Of a DNA stretch of 64,000 bases, positions 36,224 to 42,782 are shown piece by piece; the stretch's first letter is position 1; each line of letters opens with the position of its first letter. The stretch is from Comamonas testosteroni TK102 (GTDB taxonomy: Bacteria; Pseudomonadota; Gammaproteobacteria; Burkholderiales; Burkholderiaceae_C). A program made the translations under genes and the position numbers. The notes under the pieces were generated by a model. That model saw only the letters and a program-made list of their open reading frames with translations, was not told the origin of the DNA and ran no database searches. The stretch is from assembly GCF_000739375.1 (NCBI RefSeq), contig NZ_CP006704.1:682001-746000 (forward strand). The letters run 5' to 3'.

Positions 36224-37252
36224 ATGAAGTTTGAAGAAGCTGCGCGCACCGAGGCTGTGCAAAACGCTGTTTTTATCTCCGGAACCCGACGTCGCCCGCT
36301 ACTGCTGGCGGCACTGGCTGCCGTGGTGGCCGCTCCTCTGACGCAAGCATTGGCGCAGGGCGGCAACTGGCCCACCAAGCCGATTACCTTTGTCGTGCCC
36401 CAGGCACCGGGCGGTGCCAACGATGTGATTGCGCGAGCCGTGGCGCAGGGGTTGGAGAATTCGCTGGGCCAGCCCGTCATCGTGGAAAACCGCGCCGGTG
36501 CCAACGGCAATCTGGGCACGGGCCAGGTGGCGCGCAGCGCGGCCGACGGCTACACCTTTCTGGTGACGGCGCAAAGCGCCTACACCATCAATCCGGCGCT
36601 TTATTCCAGGGTGCCGTTCGATCCCATCAAGGATTTCACTCCCGTGATGCAGCTGGCCGTCGCGCCTTATCTGCTGGTGGTGAATCCGAACTTTCCGGCC
36701 AAAAATCTGGACGAACTGGTGGCCTATGCCAAGGCGCATCCAGGCAAGGTGGAATACGCTTCTGCCGGCAATGGCACGCTCAACCATCTGTTGGGCGAGA
36801 TGCTGAAAAAGCAGAAGAACGTGAGCCTGCTGCATGTGCCTTACAAGGGGGCGTCGGCAGCCGCCACCGATGTGGTGGCCGGCCAGTTGCCGGTGACCTT
36901 TGGCAGCTTTCCCGGCGTGATGCCTTTTGTCAGCAGTGGCAAGCTGCGCGTGCTGGGCGTGGCGTCCGACAGGCCGACATCGCTGGCACCCGAGATACCC
37001 GTGCTGGGCAAGGGCCTGGCCGTGATCAGCTGGTACGGCTTGTTTGCACCGGCCGGTACGCCGCAGCCGGTGGTGGACAAGCTCCATCAGGCAGTGCAGA
37101 CCGTGCTGGCCAGGCCCGAGATGGCAGAGCGCCTCAAGACTCTGGGCGCCGAGCGCGTGGAGTCCACGCCGCAAAGCTTCAAGGCCATGCTGCCGGCCGA
37201 GCTGGCGTACTGGAAGCAGGTGGTCAAGGACTCCGGCGCGCATATCGACTGA
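36224..37252 (+). CDS. Bug/TctC-family tricarboxylate-type solute receptor (342 aa)
   Basis: A periplasmic extracytoplasmic receptor of the Bug family, abundant in Burkholderiales and working with TctAB-type transporters or orphan. A basic segment RRRPLLLAALAAVVAAPLTQALAQ forms the signal peptide. WPTKPITFVVPQAPGGANDV, VENRAGANGNLGT, HVPYKGASAAATDVVAGQL and GLFAPAGTPQPVVDKL are the classic Bug blocks. I prefer ATG 36224 (AGGA ten bases upstream) to ATG 36215, which is almost on top of the ribosome site. No transporter gene is adjacent and the ligand is unknown. Confidence 0.88.
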   Translation: MKFEEAARTEAVQNAVFISGTRRRPLLLAALAAVVAAPLTQALAQGGNWPTKPITFVVPQAPGGANDVIARAVAQGLENSLGQPVIVENRAGANGNLGTGQVARSAADGYTFLVTAQSAYTINPALYSRVPFDPIKDFTPVMQLAVAPYLLVVNPNFPAKNLDELVAYAKAHPGKVEYASAGNGTLNHLLGEMLKKQKNVSLLHVPYKGASAAATDVVAGQLPVTFGSFPGVMPFVSSGKLRVLGVASDRPTSLAPEIPVLGKGLAVISWYGLFAPAGTPQPVVDKLHQAVQTVLARPEMAERLKTLGAERVESTPQSFKAMLPAELAYWKQVVKDSGAHID

Positions 37253-37264
37253 GGGGACGACAGC

Positions 37265-37690
37265 TTGTTGATACATCTGGCCGCTGGCGGATCCTTTCGT
37301 CGCTCACGGACGGGGTTGACCCTGCTCATTGTGGCGGTCATCGCCATCGGGCTGGCCTCGCGCCGGGGCTACGTGCCCTTTCCCGCCGTGCTGGGCAACT
37401 ATCCGGGCGATGCGCTCTGGGCCTGGGTGGTGCTGCTGTGCGTGGCCTGGCTGCGGCCGGCCATCACGTGCGGCAAGCTCATGGCCTGGACCCTGGTCAT
37501 CGCCTTTGCCATCGAGTTTCTGCAGCTCTATCAGGCCCCCTGGATGCAGGCCCTGCGCGCCAACAAGCTGGCCTATCTGGTTCTGGGCAATGGCTTCGAT
37601 CCCCTGGATCTGCTGGCCTATGTCGTGGGAATCGGTGTGGGCGCCATGGTGGACCAGCTCTGGCAGAGGCGGCAGCGTCGCCTCGCCTGA
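37265..37690 (+). CDS. DUF2809 family small membrane protein (141 aa)
   Basis: About four hydrophobic spans (LTLLIVAVIAIGL, LWAWVVLLCVAWL, MAWTLVIAFAIEFLQLY, DPLDLLAYVVGIGVG). The segments SRRGYVPFPAVLGNYPGDALWA and ANKLAYLVLGNGFDPLDLLAY are the signature of DUF2809, a family of unknown function. The start is TTG at 37265 with GAGGGG about eight bases before it; TTG 37268 is equally possible. It follows the Bug receptor gene after 12 bases and may be co-transcribed with it. Confidence 0.8.
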   Translation: MLIHLAAGGSFRRSRTGLTLLIVAVIAIGLASRRGYVPFPAVLGNYPGDALWAWVVLLCVAWLRPAITCGKLMAWTLVIAFAIEFLQLYQAPWMQALRANKLAYLVLGNGFDPLDLLAYVVGIGVGAMVDQLWQRRQRRLA

Positions 37691-37747
37691 GATGGCATGA
37701 ATCGTGCTGATCGTCGATGGCATCAACATGACGACAAGCACTACCCC

Positions 37748-39028
37748 ATGAAAACGCCTCTGCACTATCTGGTGGCTGCAAGGCAAAGCGAGATTGCCGA
37801 GCTGGAGCAGATCAGCCGCGCCAGCAGCCTGGTGGCGAGCATGTCCGAGCTCGTCCATGCGCTGCAAAAAGAGCGCGGTCTCTCGAATATCTTTCTGGTC
37901 AGCGGCGGCGCACAGGCGCAGCAGAGCCTGCTCGACCATGGCCTTCATGTGGACCAGGTCATGGGGCGGGTCTGTCTCGCCCTTGAAGAGCTGGGCGCGC
38001 GGGCGCCGGGTGCGCATGGCGCTCGCTTGTTCAATGCGATCGCCAATGCGCTGCAAGGCTTTGAAGCCCTGCCGCTGCTGCGCCGTCGGCGCAATGCGCT
38101 GCAGCTGAGTGCCGAGGACTGCACGCAGGCGCTGATCCGCATGATTGCGGCCTGCCTGACCGTGGTGTTCGAGGCGGCGGACAGCGCTTGCGATCCCGAT
38201 ATCGCGAAATTGCTGGTGGCGCTGTTTCATTTCATGCAGGGCAAGGAGCTGGCGGGCCAGGAGCGCGCCACAGGGGTCGCGGCGTTTACCGCAGGGGTCG
38301 GCAGGACAGAGCGTCAGCGCCATTGGCTGCATCTGATCGAGTCGCAGGAGCGCTGCTTTCAGGTGTTTGCAGACTTCGCCAGCCCCTCGGGGATGGAGCG
38401 CTGGCAGCAGCAATGCGGGGCCTGTCCCGATATGACGGTGATCGAGCGGCTGCGGCGCCTGGGCTGCACGGCCGGGGACGGCATGGCGCTGGACTGCAGC
38501 CTGAGCTCGCCATGGTTCGAAGCCTGTTCCAGCCGGCTCGATGCCATGCACCAGATTGAGGCATTCCTGGCCGAGGAGCTGCAGGCCCAATGTCTGCGCA
38601 AGCTGGAGCAGGCCGGTGCCGCTCTGAGTCAGCAAAAGGCGCTGCTGGAGATGCAGCCGCAGCCTGAGACTCGCGCCGAAGCGGCTGCAGCCTTTCTGGG
38701 AGCCACGCAGCCAGCCGCCTCCTTGCCTGCTGAGGGCGCATACGGGCTGCAGCTCGAGAAGAGCATCGTCTTGCTGGTGCAGGAGCAGTCCATGCGCCTG
38801 CAGGACATGCAGACCGAAATCGACAAGGCGCGCGCCACGCTCAAGGAGCGCAAGACCATAGAGCGGGCCAAGGGCGTGCTGATGAACTACCGCCAGCTCA
38901 GCGAGGGCGAGGCCTACAAGCTGATCCGCCAGACGGCCATGAACCAGAACCGGCGCATGCTGGATGTGGCCGAGGCGATTCTGGCCACAGTGGACCTGCT
39001 GCCTGGCAGCACCAATTCATCGCTTTGA
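37748..39028 (+). CDS. nasR: NasR-type nitrate/nitrite-sensing antiterminator, NIT plus ANTAR domains (426 aa)
   Basis: NasR binds nitrate or nitrite through its NIT domain and then prevents termination in nas leader RNA through the C-terminal ANTAR domain. Here the NIT domain covers most of the first 300 residues and has HALQKERGLSNIFLVSGG, the typical arginine-bearing sensor helix. The ANTAR domain is at the end (ERKTIERAKGVLMNYRQLSE, then AYKLIRQTAMNQNRRML). ATG 37748 starts MKTPLHYLVAARQSEI; an in-frame ATG at 37697 would add 17 poorly conserved residues. Directly downstream are nrtABD and nirBD-nasA, and both transcription units have leaders with the paired hexaloop hairpins and terminator expected for ANTAR control. 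Confidence 0.93.
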   Translation: MKTPLHYLVAARQSEIAELEQISRASSLVASMSELVHALQKERGLSNIFLVSGGAQAQQSLLDHGLHVDQVMGRVCLALEELGARAPGAHGARLFNAIANALQGFEALPLLRRRRNALQLSAEDCTQALIRMIAACLTVVFEAADSACDPDIAKLLVALFHFMQGKELAGQERATGVAAFTAGVGRTERQRHWLHLIESQERCFQVFADFASPSGMERWQQQCGACPDMTVIERLRRLGCTAGDGMALDCSLSSPWFEACSSRLDAMHQIEAFLAEELQAQCLRKLEQAGAALSQQKALLEMQPQPETRAEAAAAFLGATQPAASLPAEGAYGLQLEKSIVLLVQEQSMRLQDMQTEIDKARATLKERKTIERAKGVLMNYRQLSEGEAYKLIRQTAMNQNRRMLDVAEAILATVDLLPGSTNSSL

Positions 39029-39048
39029 CAGCGTTGTGTTTGTTGCGC

Positions 39049-39066
39049 TGCACCAAATATGGGCCA
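39049..39066 (+). promoter_or_regulatory. NtrC-like binding site of the nrt operon
   Basis: TGCACC and GGGCCA flank six bases and match the NtrC consensus half-sites (perfect left half, four of six on the right). The centre lies about 75 bp upstream of the predicted transcription start, the same distance as the perfect site in front of nirB. Confidence 0.6.
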
Positions 39067-39106
39067 AAACCGGGGGGCAAAGCCTGCTCCACCTCTGATC
39101 AGGGGC

Positions 39107-39122
39107 TGGCATGGTTTGTGCA
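39107..39122 (+). promoter_or_regulatory. Sigma-54 promoter of the nrt operon
   Basis: TGGCATGGTTTGTGCA has GG and GC ten bases apart and closely fits TGGCAC-N5-TTGCW. Transcription should start near 39133, just before the first antiterminator hairpin. Confidence 0.8.
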
Positions 39123-39136
39123 TGACTGTTGATGTC

Positions 39137-39236
39137 AAGCAGACCAAAGGCGGTCGCGCTTAAAGCGTTATTACGAGTGACCTGGGACAACGGCGTCCTT
39201 TTCTCCTCACACCCGAGGAGGGAAGGGCGCCTTTTT
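39137..39236 (+). promoter_or_regulatory. ANTAR-responsive leader RNA with terminator, upstream of nrtA
   Basis: Hairpin P1 (39137-39161) has a GACC/GGTC stem, extended by AAGC/GCTT, and the six-base loop AAAGGC. Hairpin P2 (39184-39199) has a GGGAC/GTCCT stem and the loop AACGGC. Both loops have the A at position 1 and G at position 4 that are required in ANTAR targets. The right half of P2 is also the left arm of an intrinsic terminator (39192-39236: 17 pairs including three G-U, then TTTTT), so P2 and the terminator exclude each other. This is the layout by which NasR relieves termination in nas operons. Confidence 0.85.
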
Positions 39237-39280
39237 GTTTTCCGGATCGCCTTCACCACGATTCTTGATGGAGTTTTCTC

Positions 39281-40552
39281 ATGAGCCAGCGCCTTTCTTC
39301 GACTACTGCTCCCGCGCCGGAGCCCGTATCTGCCGGTGGCCGGCGTGAGTTTCTGCGCGTGGCCGGTGCCGCGGCACTCTATGGCACGCTGGGCCACCAT
39401 GGCGCCTGGGCCGCAGGCTCCGACGCGCCGGAGAAGAAAGAGGTCAAGATCGGCTTCATCCCGCTGACCGATTGCGCCAGCGTGGTCATGGCCTCGGTGC
39501 TGGGCCTGGACCAGAAATACGGCGTGAAGATCGTTCTCAGCAAGGAGGCGAGCTGGGCCGGCGTGCGCGACAAGCTGGTCAACGGCGAGCTGGACTTCGC
39601 CCATGTGCTCTACGGCCTGGTCTACGGCCTGCACCTGGGCGTGGGCGGCCCCAAGAAGGACATGGCCGTGCTCATGGGGCTGAACAACAACGGCCAGGCG
39701 GTCACGCTGTCCAAGGCCCTGGCCGACAAGGGGGCGGTCGACGGAGCCAGCCTGGCCAAGGTCATGGCCAAGGAAAAGCGCGAATACACCTTCGCCGGCA
39801 CTTTCCCCACCGGCACCCACGCCATGTGGATGCATTACTGGCTGGCGGCAGCAGGCATCAACCCTTTGTCCGAGGCCAAGCTGATCACCGTGCCGCCGCC
39901 CCAGATGGTGGCCAATATGCGTGTGGGCAATATGGATGGCTTCTGCGTGGGCGAACCCTGGAACCATCGCGCCATCATGGACGGCATAGGCATCACGGCC
40001 AATACCACGCAGGACATCTGGAAGGACCATCCCGAGAAGGTGCTGGGCACCACGGGCGAGTTCGCGCAGAAGAATCCCAATACCTGCCGCGCCGTGATGA
40101 TGGCGATTCTCGAAGCCGGCCGCTGGATCGACGCCAGCCTGCAGAACAAGACGAAGATGGCCGAGACGGTGGCCCAGAAGTCCTATATCAATACCAGCGT
40201 GGACGCCATCAACCAGCGCATTCTGGGGCGCTACCAGAATGGCCTGGGCAAGACCTGGGACGACCCCAACCACATGAAGTTCTTCAACGACGGGGCCGTG
40301 AACTTCCCCTATCTGTCGGACGGCATGTGGTTCCTCACCCAGCACAAGCGCTGGGGTCTGCTCAAGGCCCATCCCGACTATCTGTCCGTGGCCAAGCAGA
40401 TCAACCGCATCGACCTCTACCAGCAGGCGGCCAGCCAGCTCAAGGTCAGTGTGCCCAAGGATGTGCTGCGCAGCAGCAAGCTCATGGACGGCGTGGTCTG
40501 GGATGGCAAGAACCCGGCCCAGTACGCTGACGGTTTCAAGATCAAGGCCTGA
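39281..40552 (+). CDS. nrtA: Nitrate ABC transporter binding protein, NrtA/NasF type (423 aa)
   Basis: Periplasmic nitrate/nitrite receptor of the NrtA/CmpA family. The N-terminus GGRREFLRVAGAAALYG (about 20-36) is a twin-arginine signal. The mature part has KIGFIPLTDCASVVMASVLG, FPTGTHAMWMHYWLAAAGI, VPPPQMVANMRVGNMDGFCVGEPW and the long C-terminal half typical of NrtA. The start follows the leader terminator by about 45 bases, with GGAG ten bases before ATG (39268-39271). It heads nrtABD and is regulated by NtrC, sigma-54 and NasR as judged from the leader. Confidence 0.94.
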   Translation: MSQRLSSTTAPAPEPVSAGGRREFLRVAGAAALYGTLGHHGAWAAGSDAPEKKEVKIGFIPLTDCASVVMASVLGLDQKYGVKIVLSKEASWAGVRDKLVNGELDFAHVLYGLVYGLHLGVGGPKKDMAVLMGLNNNGQAVTLSKALADKGAVDGASLAKVMAKEKREYTFAGTFPTGTHAMWMHYWLAAAGINPLSEAKLITVPPPQMVANMRVGNMDGFCVGEPWNHRAIMDGIGITANTTQDIWKDHPEKVLGTTGEFAQKNPNTCRAVMMAILEAGRWIDASLQNKTKMAETVAQKSYINTSVDAINQRILGRYQNGLGKTWDDPNHMKFFNDGAVNFPYLSDGMWFLTQHKRWGLLKAHPDYLSVAKQINRIDLYQQAASQLKVSVPKDVLRSSKLMDGVVWDGKNPAQYADGFKIKA

Positions 40553-40579
40553 GGCCGCCCCACCTAACGGAGAGACATC

Positions 40580-41572
40580 ATGGTCAGTGCCGCACTTCAT
40601 TCGCCGCTGGAACTCGATCCCCCGCATGACCCCCAACTGGCCGCTCTGGCCGCCAACGATGCACAGCTGGAAACTGCAGAAAAGACCGCTGGCAACGCAG
40701 ATATTTCAAGGGCTGAAGTGAAAAAAGATACCGGTGTCGTCAGGGCATCCCCGGCGGTGATCTCGACCCCGCCCGGCCACTGGCGCCGGCACGCGGAAGC
40801 GTTTGCTGGCCAGGTATTGCCGCCGCTGCTGGGGCTGGCGCTCCTGGTCGGCCTGTGGTCGCTGGTCTCCAGCACCACCGGCAAGAGCATTCCGACCCCG
40901 GCCGAGACCTGGGAACAGGCCTTGCAGGTGTTCAGCGATCCCTTCTACCGCAACGGACCCAATGACCAGGGCGTGGGCTGGAACGTGCTGTCCTCGCTGC
41001 AGCGCGTGGCCCTGGGTTTCGGTCTGGCGGCACTGGTCGGCATCCCTTTGGGGTTCGTGATCGGGCGCTTCAGCTTTCTGTCGCGCATGTTCAACCCCTT
41101 GATCAGCCTGCTGCGTCCGGTGTCGCCGCTGGCCTGGCTGCCGATAGGCCTGCTGGTGTTCAAGGGCGCCAATCCGGCAGCCATCTGGACCATCTTCATC
41201 TGCTCGATCTGGCCCATGGTCATCAACACCGCCGTGGGCGTGCAGCGTGTGCCCCAGGACTATATGAATGTGGCACGCGTGCTCAATCTGTCGGAGTGGA
41301 AGATCGCCACCACCATTCTGTTTCCTGCGGTGCTGCCCTATATGCTGACCGGCGTGCGCCTGGCCGTGGGCACGGCCTGGCTGGTGATCGTGGCCGCCGA
41401 GATGCTGACTGGCGGCGTGGGCATAGGCTTCTGGGTCTGGGACGAGTGGAACAACCTCAATGTCAAGAACATCATCATCGCCATCTTCGTGATCGGCATC
41501 GTGGGCCTGGTGCTGGAGTGGGCCCTGGTCAAGCTGGCCTCGGCCTTTACGTTTGAAGAGGTCAAGACTTAA
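40580..41572 (+). CDS. nrtB: Nitrate ABC transporter permease, NrtB/NasE type (330 aa)
   Basis: Inner-membrane permease of the nitrate importer. The first 70 residues are polar and not conserved. About six spans follow, with GLALLVGLWSLVSSTTG, FGLAALVGIPLGFVIGRF, LLRPVSPLAWLPIGLLVF and the coupling region RVPQDYMNVARVLNLSEWKI, then VGTAWLVIVAAEMLTGGVGIGFWVWDEWNN. The gene lies 27 bases after nrtA. Confidence 0.94.
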   Translation: MVSAALHSPLELDPPHDPQLAALAANDAQLETAEKTAGNADISRAEVKKDTGVVRASPAVISTPPGHWRRHAEAFAGQVLPPLLGLALLVGLWSLVSSTTGKSIPTPAETWEQALQVFSDPFYRNGPNDQGVGWNVLSSLQRVALGFGLAALVGIPLGFVIGRFSFLSRMFNPLISLLRPVSPLAWLPIGLLVFKGANPAAIWTIFICSIWPMVINTAVGVQRVPQDYMNVARVLNLSEWKIATTILFPAVLPYMLTGVRLAVGTAWLVIVAAEMLTGGVGIGFWVWDEWNNLNVKNIIIAIFVIGIVGLVLEWALVKLASAFTFEEVKT

Positions 41573-41680
41573 CCCACCCCTGAGCCGCGCCTTCGGGCGC
41601 GTCACCCCCTCAAGGGGGCACCACCGGTGGCCCGGCAAAGCCGGCGCCACGGTGGCCTCGGAAAAAACAAGGAGTACCTC
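41573..41680. repeat. GC-rich palindromic element inside the nrt operon
   Basis: This 108-base gap between nrtB and nrtD holds several hairpins: GCGCC/GGCGC around TTCG, CCCCCTCAAGGGGG, and CCACCGGTGG. It resembles short interspersed repeats seen elsewhere in this window (7480-7506, around 61770). It could slow RNA decay or reduce expression of nrtD. The AAGGAG ribosome site of nrtD lies just beyond it. Confidence 0.6.
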
Positions 41681-42493
41681 ATGCATACATCTCTCAGCAC
41701 CAAGTACATCGAGATCCACGGGGTGGAGCAGACCTTCAAGACTGCCAAGGGACTGTTTCCCGCACTGCGCGACATCAATCTGAACATTGCCAAGGGCGAG
41801 TTTGTCAGTCTCATCGGGCACTCGGGCTGCGGCAAGTCGACACTGCTCAATCTGATTGCCGGCCTGACGATTCCCACGGGCGGTGCATTGCTGTGCGCCA
41901 ACAAGGAAATCAAGGGCCCTGGCCCCGAGCGTGCGGTGGTCTTCCAGAACCATTCGCTGCTGCCATGGCTGACCTGCTGGGGCAATGTGCATCTGGCCGT
42001 GGAGCGCGTCTTCGGCAAGCGCGAAACCCGGGCGCAGCTGGCGCAGCGCACCGATGCAGCGCTGGCCATGGTGGGGCTCAGCCATGCGGCGCAAAAGCGC
42101 CCCGGAGAGATCTCGGGCGGCATGAAGCAGCGCGTGGGCATTGCCCGCGCCCTGTCCATGGAGCCCCAGGTGCTGCTCATGGACGAGCCCTTCGGTGCTC
42201 TCGACGCCCTCACGCGTGCCAAGCTGCAGGACGAGTTGCTGGAGATCGTGGCACGCACCCAGAGCACGGTGGTCATGGTCACGCATGATGTGGACGAGGC
42301 CGTGCTGCTGTCCGACAAGATCGTGATGATGACCAACGGGCCTGCGGCCACGATTGGCGAGGTGCTGCATGTGGCGCTGCCACGCCCGCGCAGCCGGGTG
42401 GAACTGGCCGAGGATGCCCGCTATCAGAGCTACCGCAAGGCGGTGATCGACTTTCTCTACACGCGCCAGGGCCACGTGGAGAAGGCGGCCTGA
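41681..42493 (+). CDS. nrtD: Nitrate ABC transporter ATPase, NrtD/NasD type (270 aa)
   Basis: Cytoplasmic ATPase of the nitrate importer. Walker A is [17 protein letters not shown], the signature ISGGMKQRVGIARALS, Walker B VLLMDEPFGALDALTR, and the switch histidine is in VMVTHDVDEAV. VVFQNHSLLPWLTCWGNVHLAVE is typical of the nitrate/sulfonate/taurine group. ATG 41681 has GGAG six bases upstream. An intrinsic terminator follows directly, so nirB needs its own promoter, which is present. Confidence 0.94.
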   Translation: MHTSLSTKYIEIHGVEQTFKTAKGLFPALRDINLNIAKGEFVSLIGHSGCGKSTLLNLIAGLTIPTGGALLCANKEIKGPGPERAVVFQNHSLLPWLTCWGNVHLAVERVFGKRETRAQLAQRTDAALAMVGLSHAAQKRPGEISGGMKQRVGIARALSMEPQVLLMDEPFGALDALTRAKLQDELLEIVARTQSTVVMVTHDVDEAVLLSDKIVMMTNGPAATIGEVLHVALPRPRSRVELAEDARYQSYRKAVIDFLYTRQGHVEKAA

Positions 42494-42513
42494 GCCTTTT
42501 TGATTTCAAGCTG

Positions 42514-42544
42514 CATGGCGCCTTGGGGCGCCATGTTTGTTTTG
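42514..42544 (+). terminator. Intrinsic terminator after nrtD
   Basis: CATGGCGCC (42514-42522) and GGCGCCATG (42527-42535) form a perfect nine-base-pair stem with a TTGG loop, followed by TTTGTTTTG. It ends the nrtABD transcript and separates it from the nirB promoter. Confidence 0.85.
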
Positions 42545-42563
42545 CACAGCAATAAAGCGGCCA

Positions 42564-42580
42564 TGCACAAAAGCAGTGCA
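42564..42580 (+). promoter_or_regulatory. NtrC binding site of the nirB operon
   Basis: TGCACAAAAGCAGTGCA is a perfect TGCAC-N7-GTGCA dyad, as in NtrC enhancers. Its centre is about 74 bp upstream of the predicted start of transcription. Confidence 0.8.
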
Positions 42581-42619
42581 TGCCGCAGGATGGAATAGTC
42601 TGTGCAGGCTGAGAAAAGC

Positions 42620-42635
42620 TGGCACAGCAATTGCG
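42620..42635 (+). promoter_or_regulatory. Sigma-54 promoter of the nirB operon
   Basis: TGGCACAGCAATTGCG matches the consensus TGGCAC-N5-TTGC in all key positions. Transcription should start close to 42646, immediately before the first leader hairpin. Confidence 0.88.
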
Positions 42636-42646
42636 TGTTGTTCAGC

Positions 42647-42754
42647 GTGGCCAAGGTGGGTCACCGGGGGATGGTGCAAGGCTGGACCAGAACCCACAGA
42701 CAAAGACGTCTACGCGTTCATGCAAGTCATGAAGCGCGCAGACGTCTTTTTTTT
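42647..42754 (+). promoter_or_regulatory. ANTAR-responsive leader RNA with terminator, upstream of nirB
   Basis: P1 (42647-42664) has stem GTGGCC/GGTCAC and loop AAGGTG. P2 (42698-42711) has stem AGAC/GTCT and loop AAAGAC. Both hexaloops carry A at position 1 and G at position 4. The P2 loop and right arm are also the beginning of a long terminator stem (42702-42750, about 20 pairs with small defects) followed by eight T residues. The arrangement is the same as in front of nrtA although the sequences differ, which supports a common control by NasR. Confidence 0.85.
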
Positions 42755-42782
42755 GGCTTTGCAAATGCCCACGGGGACTCAG

